Positions 56,230-64,000 of a stretch of 64,000 bases of DNA are shown here, piece after piece. The notes beneath the pieces were generated by a model. The model ran no database searches and was not told the DNA's origin. It saw only the letters and a program-made list of their open reading frames with translations. Each line of letters starts with the position of its first letter. The stretch's first letter is position 1. The DNA comes from CAVOAK01 sp963664465 (lineage in GTDB: Bacteria; Pseudomonadota; Alphaproteobacteria; UBA8366; CAVOAK01), in contig CAXXSU010000004.1 of the NCBI GenBank assembly GCA_963664465.2, positions 434,001 to 498,000 of the forward strand, written 5' to 3'. A program made the translations under genes and the position numbers.

Positions 56230-57390
56230 ATGCTATCGAACCCGTTTACCCGTGATCATTTTGAACAAAGACTCGATCGGACACGCGCTGCAATGGCGCG
56301 CGATAAGCTTGATCTGCTGATCCTGAGTGCGCCGGAGAGTGTTTACTACCTCTCCGGTTATCAAACTCGCGGCATCAGCGGGCATACCTATCTCGGCGTG
56401 CCTGCCGAAGGCCCACCAGTGTTTTCAACGCGCGGTACTGACCTCGGCAATCTGTATATGATCGAGGATCTGACGCCGATCGTCGATTTTGTGGGTTTTG
56501 AAGATCACGATGATCCCTTGCAGGTGTTCGTGGACCTCCTGCGCAGGAACCGTATCGGGACTGGTCGATTAGGCGTTGAGAAAGACGCCTATTTTCTCAG
56601 CGTTCGGAGCTACGACGCCCTGACCGCGGCGTTTGAAGGATCGGTGTTCTGCGACGCGTCGCAGATCGTCGAGGAGCAGCGGTTGATCAAGTCCGCCGAG
56701 GAGATCGCCTGTCATCGGGAGGCCGGACGGATCATCGTCGAGGCCACCAGGGCCGGCATCAAGTCGGTCAAACCAGGTTGTACTGATGGCAGTATCGTCA
56801 CCTCGGTCGCAGGCGCTCTAATCGAGGCAGGGTCGGAATATGTTGCGACTTGGCCGGCAGTTCGGACCGGCGCGCAGTCGGGACGCTCGCACGCATCCTG
56901 GCAGAACATTCCTGTCGAAAGAGGCCAGGCGACCAATATCGAAACGGCGGGAGTCGTTCAGCGCTACCACACGCCGCTCCGCCGGGCGATCATCTACGGG
57001 CCGACAGACGAGCATCGCCGCATCGCCGAAACGGTGCGCCTAGCGAATCATGCCGCAATCGATGCGCTGGCTCCGGGAGCGCAGGCTGGCACTGCCTTTG
57101 AGGCGGCCCATAAGGTCGCCGTGGAGAACGGCCTTGGCGACATGCTCTCGGGTCGATCTGGCTACACGACGGGTATTGGCATCTCGCCCAGTTGGGTGCA
57201 ACGCATGAGTATCAACATCGTACCGGGCAATGAGACCGTGCTCGAACCCGGCATGGTGTTTCACGTTTGCACCGTAATGCAGCAGCCTAACGTGTTTGGC
57301 GTCGGCGAGAGTTCGACCGTTGTTATCACCGAAGATGGCATCGAAAACTTGACCGGTGAAATGGAGGACGGCCCGTTCCTAGTCGACTAG
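56230..57390 (+). CDS. M24-family creatinase/ectoine-hydrolase-like protein
   Basis: A 386-residue pita-bread-fold hydrolase. It has an N-terminal creatinase domain (about 1-145, LILSAPESVYYLSGYQTRG) and a C-terminal M24 domain (about 155-386). The usual metal-binding Asp positions are not aspartates: the segment reads ATNIETAGVVQRYHTPLRR, close to the pattern I recall for DoeA-like ectoine hydrolases, and GMVFHVCTVMQQP replaces the Glu-rich end. It is thus probably a metal-independent amidinohydrolase or lactamase rather than a peptidase. A GTG at 56227 is an alternative start. It follows speD by 46 bp. Confidence 0.8.
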   Translation: MLSNPFTRDHFEQRLDRTRAAMARDKLDLLILSAPESVYYLSGYQTRGISGHTYLGVPAEGPPVFSTRGTDLGNLYMIEDLTPIVDFVGFEDHDDPLQVFVDLLRRNRIGTGRLGVEKDAYFLSVRSYDALTAAFEGSVFCDASQIVEEQRLIKSAEEIACHREAGRIIVEATRAGIKSVKPGCTDGSIVTSVAGALIEAGSEYVATWPAVRTGAQSGRSHASWQNIPVERGQATNIETAGVVQRYHTPLRRAIIYGPTDEHRRIAETVRLANHAAIDALAPGAQAGTAFEAAHKVAVENGLGDMLSGRSGYTTGIGISPSWVQRMSINIVPGNETVLEPGMVFHVCTVMQQPNVFGVGESSTVVITEDGIENLTGEMEDGPFLVD

Positions 57391-57472
57391 CAATTGATAA
57401 CCTCGGGCGTGCGCCGGTGCAGACTGCCGTAAGCCATGAAACGCATTTGCCACCTCATGTTGTGAGGGGCGA

Positions 57473-57811
57473 ATGAGTTACGAGCGGATTCCGACCGACC
57501 TGTGGGTGCGTGCACATGTGCAACGATACTCGCTACAGGGCATTCCTGTTGCGATCACCAGGCGCGGCGACCAACATCGAGGATCGGTGATCGTCAAGAT
57601 CAACCAGCTTGAGAGCGGTTGTTCCGTGCTCACGCAAACAAGCGACTTTGACGGCAATGCCGCCTGGTTTGCTGCTTTGGACGGAAAATTGGTGGCGGAG
57701 CAGGAAGCCGATGCGTACATCGAGCGACAAGTCGAGCGCGACAGCGACTTGTGGGTGATTGAGGTTGAGGACAGGGAGGGGCGTTGTCTGTTCGATGGCA
57801 AGATCATCTAG
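57473..57811 (+). CDS. DUF1491 family protein
   Basis: A 112-residue protein conserved in Alphaproteobacteria without known function. Typical elements are DLWVRAHVQRYSLQGIPV at the start, RRGDQHRGSVIVKIN, and EADAYIERQVERDSDLWVIE near the end. Probably cytosolic. Its ribosome site is GAGGGG. It stands between the M24 hydrolase and a TPR gene. Confidence 0.85.
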   Translation: MSYERIPTDLWVRAHVQRYSLQGIPVAITRRGDQHRGSVIVKINQLESGCSVLTQTSDFDGNAAWFAALDGKLVAEQEADAYIERQVERDSDLWVIEVEDREGRCLFDGKII

Positions 57812-57885
57812 ATCGAGCGTGTTCGCGGCGGATGGAACGTGGGCCGAAATGATCCGCAGGGTCGATTTTAGGCGGCCGGACCGCG

Positions 57886-58389
57886 ATGCCAAGCCCGCGT
57901 AGGGAGTCTCTCGACGATCTGTTTGCACGCCTGCAATCGGCGGCAGACGCCGAAGAGGCCCAACAGTTAGAGTACTCGATCTGGGATATCTGGTGCCATT
58001 TTGATGACGGCAACGAGCATATAAACCATCTTATGGACCGTGCGGCATTGATGACCGGGCAACAGCGCCTCGAGCACGCTTTGGTGCTTTGCAATACCGT
58101 AATCGAGCTGGCGCCGGAGTTTGCCGAGGGCTGGAACCGGCGGGCGACGGTGCGTTATCTCGCCGGTGACATCGTCGGTTCGATTGCGGACATTGAGTCG
58201 ACTTTAGAGTTGGAGCCGCGGCATTTTGGTGCGCTATCAGGGCTTGGTCTTTGTTGCCTGGCAATGGACGAGTTGGAAAGAGCGGCAGACACCCTTCGTC
58301 GAACGCTAAAGATCCACCCTTATGCATCAGGCGCAAAGCAAAATCTTATGGATATCGAAGCCGCGCTGCGGCGCAGGGAGACTTCTTGA
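57886..58389 (+). CDS. Tetratricopeptide-repeat protein
   Basis: A 167-residue protein with about three TPR units: ALVLCNTVIELAPEFAEGW, GDIVGSIADIESTLELEPR and DELERAADTLRRTLKIHPYA. An upstream helix carries SLDDLFARLQSAADAEEAQ. No signal peptide is visible, so it is probably a cytosolic adaptor. The partner is unknown. Confidence 0.8.
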   Translation: MPSPRRESLDDLFARLQSAADAEEAQQLEYSIWDIWCHFDDGNEHINHLMDRAALMTGQQRLEHALVLCNTVIELAPEFAEGWNRRATVRYLAGDIVGSIADIESTLELEPRHFGALSGLGLCCLAMDELERAADTLRRTLKIHPYASGAKQNLMDIEAALRRRETS

Positions 58390-58425
58390 AGTGCCGGATT
58401 TTCCGCAATCAAGAGGAACAAGACG

Positions 58426-59925
58426 ATGAGCGACAGACTGCATCACTTTATCGGCGGCGCAAAAGTCGGCGGTGACAGCGGCCGGAGCGGCGTAATTTTC
58501 AATCCAGCGACCGGCGAAGTAAGCGCCGAGGCGCCCTATGCGAGCGCTACAGACGTAGACTTGGCGGTCGAGACCGCGACTGCGGCGCTGGCAAATTGGG
58601 CCGGCACCTCGGCAACGGCGCGGTCGCAAATCATGTTCAGGTTTCGAGAACTGGTCATCGAGAATTTGGATGCCCTGGCAGAAATTGTCTCGCGCGAACA
58701 CGGCAAGACGATTCCCGATTCCAAAGGTTCGATCCAGCGCGGCATCGATGTGATTGAGTTCGCCTGCGGCATTCCCCATCTCATGAAGGGCGAGTATTCA
58801 GCCAACATCGGCGGCGGCATTGATACCTATTCGATGCGGGAACCGGTGGGCGTTGTCGCCGGGATAACGCCGTTCAATTTTCCGGTCATGATTCCGCTGT
58901 GGATGGGTGTTATGGCGGTTGCCTGCGGCAATTGCTTTATCAACAAGCCTTCCGAGCGCAATCCATCCGCACCACTTTATCTCGCGGAGTTGTGGAAGAA
59001 GGCCGGGCTACCGGATGGCGTGTGGAATGTCTTGATCGGGGATAAGGAGCCGGTCGAAGCGCTGCTCGGACATGCTGGCGTGGACGCTATCAGTTTTGTC
59101 GGCTCCACGCCGGTTGGCGAGCATGTGTACCGGCAGGGCTGCGCTGCCGGCAAGCGGGTCCAAGCATTTTGTGGCGCCAAGAATCATATGGTTATTCTGC
59201 CCGACGCGGACATGGACCAGGCGGCAGATGCGTTGATGGGTGCAGCCTTCGGTTCAAGCGGCCAGCGCTGCATGGCAATATCGGTGGCTGTCCCGGTCGG
59301 AGAGGTGGCAGCGGAAGCGATCCTCAGCCGCCTCACACCGCGGGTCCAGGCGCTCAGAATTGGCCCCTACACGGACCCCGATGCCGAATTGGGGCCGCTC
59401 ATCACGAACGATGCCAAGGTTCGGGTGGAGCGCTATGTCGATGAGGGGGTGGCCGACGGCGCGGAACTTCTTGCCGACGGCCGAGGAAGCAGGTTGCAGG
59501 GTTATGAAGACGGCTTCTTCGTCGGCGGCACGCTGTTCGATCGAGTCCGGCCCGAGATGTCAATCTACACCGATGAAGTGTTTGGCCCGGTGCTGCGTGT
59601 GGTGAGGACTGAGGGCTATAGCGATGCCGTCGGGTTGGTTAACGGTAGCGAATACGGCAACGGCGTCGCGGTGTTTACCCGCGACGGCGACACGGCTCGG
59701 GCGTTTTGCAGCGACGTGGATATCGGCATGATCGGCGTAAACGTGCCGATACCTGTGCCAATGGCTTTTCACCATTTTGGCGGGTCGAAGCGCTCGAAAT
59801 TTGGCGATTCTCAGATGCATGGACCGCAGGCCGTTCACTTTTTCACCAAACTTAAGACAATCTCTGCCCGCTGGCCTGCGGGCGCACGAGATGGCGCGCA
59901 ATTTTCAATGCCGACAAACCGCTAG
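58426..59925 (+). CDS. mmsA: Methylmalonate-semialdehyde dehydrogenase (CoA-acylating)
   Basis: A 499-residue aldehyde dehydrogenase. The catalytic Cys is in FGSSGQRCMAISVAVPVG, the pattern specific to MmsA. AGITPFNFPVMIPLWM and GAKNHMVILPDADMD are also typical. It oxidises methylmalonate or malonate semialdehyde to propionyl- or acetyl-CoA in valine, thymine, inositol or beta-alanine breakdown. Beta-alanine and malonate semialdehyde can also arise from polyamines, which would suit the spe neighbourhood, but no transaminase is adjacent. AAGAGG lies before the ATG. Confidence 0.93.
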   Translation: MSDRLHHFIGGAKVGGDSGRSGVIFNPATGEVSAEAPYASATDVDLAVETATAALANWAGTSATARSQIMFRFRELVIENLDALAEIVSREHGKTIPDSKGSIQRGIDVIEFACGIPHLMKGEYSANIGGGIDTYSMREPVGVVAGITPFNFPVMIPLWMGVMAVACGNCFINKPSERNPSAPLYLAELWKKAGLPDGVWNVLIGDKEPVEALLGHAGVDAISFVGSTPVGEHVYRQGCAAGKRVQAFCGAKNHMVILPDADMDQAADALMGAAFGSSGQRCMAISVAVPVGEVAAEAILSRLTPRVQALRIGPYTDPDAELGPLITNDAKVRVERYVDEGVADGAELLADGRGSRLQGYEDGFFVGGTLFDRVRPEMSIYTDEVFGPVLRVVRTEGYSDAVGLVNGSEYGNGVAVFTRDGDTARAFCSDVDIGMIGVNVPIPVPMAFHHFGGSKRSKFGDSQMHGPQAVHFFTKLKTISARWPAGARDGAQFSMPTNR

Positions 59926-59948
59926 ATCGGCCTACGCCTCGTGTAATC

Positions 59949-60710
59949 TTAACCGGGCTCAGGCTGAATGCGCTCCGGTATGTCGGTGAACACGGCCTTG
60001 GCGCCCCACTTGAAGAGTTCATGCGCCCGTGCCTGATCATTCACCGTAAAACATAATAGTGAGACACCGGCTGCGCAGACCTCTTGCGCCGCGTGTTGTG
60101 TCAACCTCTCGTGATTTACGTTTATGTGGTGACAGCCAAGCGCCTCGATCTGTGCCTGCCAGTCACCAGGCAATGAATCGACGATCAACATGCGCGGCAG
60201 CTGCGGTGCGGAGTCCTTCGCCGATATCAGCGGCGGCGTAGCGAAACTTGAAATAATCGGTGAAGGGAACGCCACCGGCCAGTCGCGGCCAAGCAAGGCA
60301 GCCACTTCCGCGCCAACCGGCCGATCGTCGTCCGCCGACATCTTGATTTCAACGTTTGCGGCCACGCCCAATTGCGCCATCAGTGCGACGGCGTCGCTCA
60401 GCGTTGGGATGGCTTCGTCTGCGTATTCCGCCGAGTACCAAGATCCTGCATCAAGCGCGCTAAGATCTGCGAGGGTTGTCCTATCGACCGATCCGTGGCC
60501 GTTCGTCGTGCGCTCAAGCGTCTCGTCGTGCATCAACACCAGCGCGCCGTCCAGCGACATTCGCACGTCAAATTCGACCCATTGAACGCCCATCTGCGCG
60601 GCGCACCGGATTGCTGCGAGGGTGTTTTCGGGAGCATGGAGTCCAGCGCCACGATGGCCTAACACGCGCGCCACGCCGAGCGGTACCGGTATCCGAACAG
60701 CGTCGTTCAA
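59949..60710 (-). CDS. ugpQ: Glycerophosphodiester phosphodiesterase
   Basis: A 253-residue cytosolic GDPD without a signal peptide. The conserved start GHRGAGLHAPENTLAAI, WVEFDVRMSLDGALVLMHDE (metal Glu/Asp and the general-base His) and TTNGHG are intact. It cleaves deacylated phospholipids to sn-glycerol 3-phosphate and an alcohol. Its ATG overlaps the stop of the upstream antiporter gene (60707-60710). glpK lies further upstream on the same strand, consistent with glycerol-phosphate use. Confidence 0.93.
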   Translation of the reverse strand: MNDAVRIPVPLGVARVLGHRGAGLHAPENTLAAIRCAAQMGVQWVEFDVRMSLDGALVLMHDETLERTTNGHGSVDRTTLADLSALDAGSWYSAEYADEAIPTLSDAVALMAQLGVAANVEIKMSADDDRPVGAEVAALLGRDWPVAFPSPIISSFATPPLISAKDSAPQLPRMLIVDSLPGDWQAQIEALGCHHINVNHERLTQHAAQEVCAAGVSLLCFTVNDQARAHELFKWGAKAVFTDIPERIQPEPG

Positions 60711-61669
60711 CTTGGCAGGCGCATGGCCATGCTGCCGACGTAGGCGGCATAAAATACAAGCAGAACCGTGCCTTCTCGGCGGGTCACGCGCCAGCCGCTA
60801 ACGAGAATTGGCAAGATCACGAGTGACGCGGCAAGCATCACCCAGATATCGATCGAGGCAATGTCGTCGGCCACAGGCAGCGGCTTTACCAGCGCTGCAA
60901 TGCCCAAAATACCCAATACGTTAAAGACATTGCTGCCCAGGATATTTGCAATTGCGACGTCGGTGTGCCGACGCATCGCGGCGACGACGGTTGCGGCGAC
61001 TTCTGGCAGCGAGGTGCCAATTGCGACCAGCGTCAGGCCGATAACCGATTCGGGCAATCCATACGACCGCGCAATTCCGGTCGCGCCGTCGACCAGCAGT
61101 GCGGCGCCGCCGACTAGTGCACCCAGTCCGAGAACAAGGTAGACGCCGATCCGGAGGCCGCCGATCGGAAGATCTCCAGGTTCATCCGCTTCGCGGCTGT
61201 GGAGTTCACCTGCGGCGCTTTGGTGGCGCCGATCCTGGACATAGGACCAACCAAGAAAGCAGGCCAGCGCAACGACCATCAAGCCGCCCTCGACCGTGCC
61301 GACGCGACCGTTCAGCGCGAGCAAGACGAGAATAATGCCCACCGTCAGCATCATCGTCCCGTCGCGACGTATTGCACGCGCTTCGCAGGTGAGCGGATAT
61401 ACGACCGCGCCGATTCCCATAACCAGTAAGATGTTGGCGATGTTGCTGCCGACGACATTGCCAACGCCGATGTCAGGCTGCCCGCCTAGCGATGCGCGAA
61501 GCGTGACGACGAGCTCAGGCGCAGATGTGCCAAACCCGACGACAGTGAGACCGATCATGGCGGTAGAAACGCCAAGCACGCGGGCCAGCGACACTGCCCC
61601 GCGCAAGGTTGCTTCGCCGCCTACGAACAGGATGATGAGGCCGATTACGACGGATGCCGTGTCAATCAT
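60707..61669 (-). CDS. CaCA-family calcium/sodium antiporter (YrbG-like)
   Basis: A 320-residue inner-membrane exchanger with ten or so helices. The two alpha-repeats that carry the ion are VVGFGTSAPELVVTL (about residue 45) and VAIGTSLPEVAATV (about 215), with GNVVGSNIANILLV and ANILGSNVFNVLGI after each. It exchanges cytosolic Ca2+ against Na+ or H+. Translationally coupled to ugpQ; the functional link is unclear. Confidence 0.93.
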   Translation of the reverse strand: MIDTASVVIGLIILFVGGEATLRGAVSLARVLGVSTAMIGLTVVGFGTSAPELVVTLRASLGGQPDIGVGNVVGSNIANILLVMGIGAVVYPLTCEARAIRRDGTMMLTVGIILVLLALNGRVGTVEGGLMVVALACFLGWSYVQDRRHQSAAGELHSREADEPGDLPIGGLRIGVYLVLGLGALVGGAALLVDGATGIARSYGLPESVIGLTLVAIGTSLPEVAATVVAAMRRHTDVAIANILGSNVFNVLGILGIAALVKPLPVADDIASIDIWVMLAASLVILPILVSGWRVTRREGTVLLVFYAAYVGSMAMRLPS

Positions 61670-61879
61670 CGCACGCGCCGCCTAGCACGGTCGATTTCCA
61701 CGTGTCCCTTGGGAGCCAGCTTACCTGGTTATTTCGGAGTGCAGAGGCCAAAGGTTCAGAGTTGGATTTGCTTGAGATTGGGCCTTGCAGAATAGGGTGA
61801 GAACGCTCTCGATACAAACCAAGCTGATGGCATCGTGATCGAATCGCCTTCGTATGGCCGAGACGAAGCAAACGGAACA

Positions 61880-63382
61880 TTAATGTTGCGGAGATCGGCT
61901 TCTGGTTCGAGCAACGGCGTCGAGCCATCCGGCATAGCGCTCGTCGCGTTCGCTGTCCGCCATATTCGGCACGAATCGATGTTTGCAGCGCCAGCGCGTC
62001 GACAGAATTTCTGGTGCTGGATAGACCCCGGCCTGCATTCCGGCCAGCAGTGCCGCGCCGAGCGCTGTCGTCTCGATAACTTCCGGACGTTCGACGACCA
62101 GGCCGAGGACGTCTGAGAGAAACTGCATCGCCCAGTCGTTGGCGGCAAATCCACCGTCGACGCGAAGTACATTCGGGGGCGCGGCCCCGTCGCTGGCCAT
62201 TGCGACGAATAGGTCGCGTGTTTGGTAGCACACCGCCTCTAATGTCGCGCGGGCGAGTTCCGCCGGGCCGGTATCCCGCGTCAGGCCAAACAGCGCACCG
62301 CGTGCATCGCTATCCCAATACGGTGCACCGAGCCCCGTGAAGGCAGGTACGAGATAGACACGACTCGCTTTGTTTGCCGCCGCGGCGAGTTCGGCTGTGG
62401 CAGGTGCGGAATCAATCAACCCCAGCCCGTCGCGCAGCCACTGCACCGCAGCACCGGCAATGAATATGCTTCCCTCGACGGCATAGGTCGGTTGGCCCTG
62501 GAGGCGATAGGCGACCGTCGTCAGAAGTTTATTTTTCGATTCGACCGGTTTCGATCCTGTGTTGACGAGCGCAAAACAGCCCGTACCGAAGGTGCATTTC
62601 ACCATCCCCTCCGAGAAGCAGCATTGACCAAACATCGCCGCCTGTTGGTCGCCGGCCAGGCCACGAATGGGGATTGGCGCGCCAAACAGTCCGGGATCCG
62701 TAACGCCAAACTCACCGGCACAATCGCGTATCTCCGGCAATAGGGCGCGTGGAATGCCGAACAAGGATAAGAGTTCGTCGTCCCAGTCTTGCAGGGCGAG
62801 ACTGAAGAGCATGGTACGCGAAGCGTTGGTCGCATCGGTTATATGCGCATGTCCGCCTGTCAGGCGCCACAGCAGGAAACTGTCGACGGTTCCAAATGCA
62901 AGCTCGCCGGCTTCGGCGCGCGCGCGGGCGCCGTCCGTACGCTCCAAAAGCCAAGCAATCTTCGTTGCCGAAAAGTAGGGGTCGACCAAAAGCCCGGTCC
63001 GGCGTTGCACATCCGGCTCGTGTCCTGACTGCTTCAGTTGTGCGCACGCGTCTGCCGTTCGACGATCCTGCCAGACAATCGCACTGGCAATGGGAGTTCC
63101 GCTTTCGCGATCCCACAAAATGGTGGTTTCCCGTTGGTTGGCTATGCCGATCCCGGCAATGCGCGCGGCGTCGACCTGCGAGACGTCCAGCACCTCGCGG
63201 ACCACACTGACGGTGTCCGTCCAAATCTGCTCGGGATCATGTTCGACCCAGCCCGGTTTGGGGAAGTGCTGTTTGAGCTCGCGACCGGCAGTCGCGCGCG
63301 GCAGGCCGTCGCCATCGAAGAGAATGGCCCGCGTACTCGTCGTGCCCTGATCGATCGCAAGGACGTGGTCCTGTCGTGGCAT
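61880..63382 (-). CDS. glpK: Glycerol kinase
   Basis: A 500-residue FGGY-family kinase that phosphorylates glycerol to glycerol 3-phosphate. The N-terminal phosphate loop AIDQGTTSTRAILFD, SAIVWQDRRTAD, CTFGTGCFALVNTG, FTGLGAPYWD and LRVDGGFAANDWAMQ are intact. The length matches E. coli GlpK. A 210-bp gap separates it from the antiporter-ugpQ pair. Its 5' flank borders the integrase region. Confidence 0.96.
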   Translation of the reverse strand: MPRQDHVLAIDQGTTSTRAILFDGDGLPRATAGRELKQHFPKPGWVEHDPEQIWTDTVSVVREVLDVSQVDAARIAGIGIANQRETTILWDRESGTPIASAIVWQDRRTADACAQLKQSGHEPDVQRRTGLLVDPYFSATKIAWLLERTDGARARAEAGELAFGTVDSFLLWRLTGGHAHITDATNASRTMLFSLALQDWDDELLSLFGIPRALLPEIRDCAGEFGVTDPGLFGAPIPIRGLAGDQQAAMFGQCCFSEGMVKCTFGTGCFALVNTGSKPVESKNKLLTTVAYRLQGQPTYAVEGSIFIAGAAVQWLRDGLGLIDSAPATAELAAAANKASRVYLVPAFTGLGAPYWDSDARGALFGLTRDTGPAELARATLEAVCYQTRDLFVAMASDGAAPPNVLRVDGGFAANDWAMQFLSDVLGLVVERPEVIETTALGAALLAGMQAGVYPAPEILSTRWRCKHRFVPNMADSERDERYAGWLDAVARTRSRSPQH

Positions 63383-63525
63383 GGCTCGTCAATCTTGCAT
63401 TGTGCTGAGATGCACGTAAAGCCGCTGTCCTTCGCCGGCCGCAACGCGGTCCTGATTCCGCTTGAGTGCGCGTGCGCGGCGGCGCAGAAATGCTTCATGG
63501 CGGAAGCAGTGTCCGCCTAATTAAT

Positions 63526-63637
63526 GTTCCGATACGTTCCAAGGCTATCCGATATATATGAGTTAAAGCCCTATTCATAGCCATAGTTGTTCTAGGCTGT
63601 TCCAATACATTCCGGTATAATCCGCTCCATAGTTGTT
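63526..63637 (+). repeat. Direct repeats upstream of the integrase, possible att/arm sites
   Basis: Two repeat pairs occur in AT-rich non-coding DNA: GTTCCGATACGTTCC (63526-63540) against GTTCCAATACATTCC (63599-63613), and CCATAGTTGTT (63581-63591) against an exact copy (63627-63637). They may be integrase arm-binding or attachment sequences. No tRNA 3' end is visible here. Confidence 0.5.
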
Positions 63638-63670
63638 GATACAGTCGTAGATAAACGGCAGAGGTGGATT

Positions 63671-64000
63671 ATGGCGAAGGGTAGTAGCAGGCTGACTGTA
63701 CGCGCCGTCGCGACGATCACAAAGCCAGGCTTTCATGCGGATGGTGGGGGACTGTATCTGCAAGTGGCAAAGGGCGGTGGCCGCTCTTGGGTGTTCCGCT
63801 TTCAGAGGCAAGGTCGAGCCCGATGGATGGGTCTAGGTTCGGTGGACCTGGTGTCCCTTAAGGAGGCGCGCCTAAAGGCCCTGGAGGCACGTAGGGTGTT
63901 GCTGGAAGGAAGAGACCCCATTGATTCGCGGCATGCTGTCAAACAAACGCAGCAGAACGCTGTGACGTTCAGAGAGGCGGCGGAGCGGTATATCGAGGCG
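63671..64000 (+). CDS. Tyrosine-type (P4-like) integrase, 5' part
   Basis: The first 110 codons of a phage-type integrase that runs off the window. The N-terminal arm-binding domain (DUF4102-like) is clear: KPGFHADGGGLYLQVAKGGG, RSWVFRFQRQGRARWMGLGS, SLKEARLKALEARRVLLEG. The SAM-like core-binding domain begins at VTFREAAERYIEA. The catalytic Arg and Tyr lie beyond the edge. The start at 63671 has GAGGTGG in front. It marks the probable left boundary of an integrated element lying to the right. Confidence 0.9.
   Translation, partial: MAKGSSRLTVRAVATITKPGFHADGGGLYLQVAKGGGRSWVFRFQRQGRARWMGLGSVDLVSLKEARLKALEARRVLLEGRDPIDSRHAVKQTQQNAVTFREAAERYIEA

Noticed and set aside
63383..63530. A tRNA gene as the integrase target
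   Set aside because: I could not fold a cloverleaf or find a T-loop sequence on either strand.

Overview
The window is high-GC, gene-dense DNA of an alphaproteobacterial type. The evidence is a glxBCD-glnT cluster, a DUF1491 protein, bactofilins, a CpaA-like prepilin peptidase and a CHASE2-cyclase module. I cannot name the genus. I found no rRNA, tRNA or CRISPR array. Insertion sequences (IS) and broken genes are frequent: one IS1595-type element, one IS1182-type element plus an eroded relic, two adjacent IS5-type copies, two host genes split by insertions, two small 3' gene relics, and a phage-type integrase at the right edge.

Layout. 1-6.5 kb: a glycosyltransferase running off the left edge, clpB behind a likely heat-shock promoter, a rhomboid protease and an M23 peptidase. 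6.5-8.7 kb: a decayed stretch with a relic of an ABC binding protein, a secreted protein of unknown function and gene remnants. 8.7-11.7 kb: a polyamine-type ABC operon (two permeases and a binding protein, no ATPase) ending in a clear terminator. 11.9-20.7 kb: an IS1595 element, an arylsulfotransferase-like protein, a glutamine-synthetase-like gene, and divergently glxB-glxC-glxD-glnT. 20.7-24 kb: a peptide-type binding-protein gene broken by an IS and by an IS relic.

24-38 kb: a Bcr/CflA exporter, a Sel1/SPOR protein with a prepilin peptidase, a disulfide-reductase-family flavoprotein, pepN, two tandem MFS exporters, an MBL hydrolase and a gamma-glutamyltransferase. 37.4-42.6 kb: a periplasmic protein and a CHASE2 adenylate cyclase split by IS5-type copies. 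42.7-51.7 kb: trxB, a bactofilin, and a histidine-degradation block in two convergent halves (ftcD-hutI and hutU-ABM-hutH-hutG). 51.9-63.4 kb: a class III cyclase, a bactofilin-like membrane protein, speE, speD, a creatinase-like hydrolase, DUF1491, TPR, mmsA, ugpQ, a Ca2+/Na+ antiporter and glpK. 63.5-64 kb: an integrase preceded by direct repeats, probably the edge of an integrated element.

How the genes fit together. Nitrogen and amine use dominates: polyamine-type import, two glutamine-synthetase-like ligases, an N-methylglutamate-synthase-like or Glx trio, gamma-glutamyltransferase, complete histidine degradation to glutamate, and spermidine synthesis. I do not see a convincing new defence or mobile system. 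The most unusual signals are the repeatedly deleted IS and gene copies, a tandem duplication that carries 21 bp of host DNA with an IS, a monooxygenase-fold gene translationally coupled to hutU, and the unassigned Glx/GS/sulfotransferase neighbourhood.
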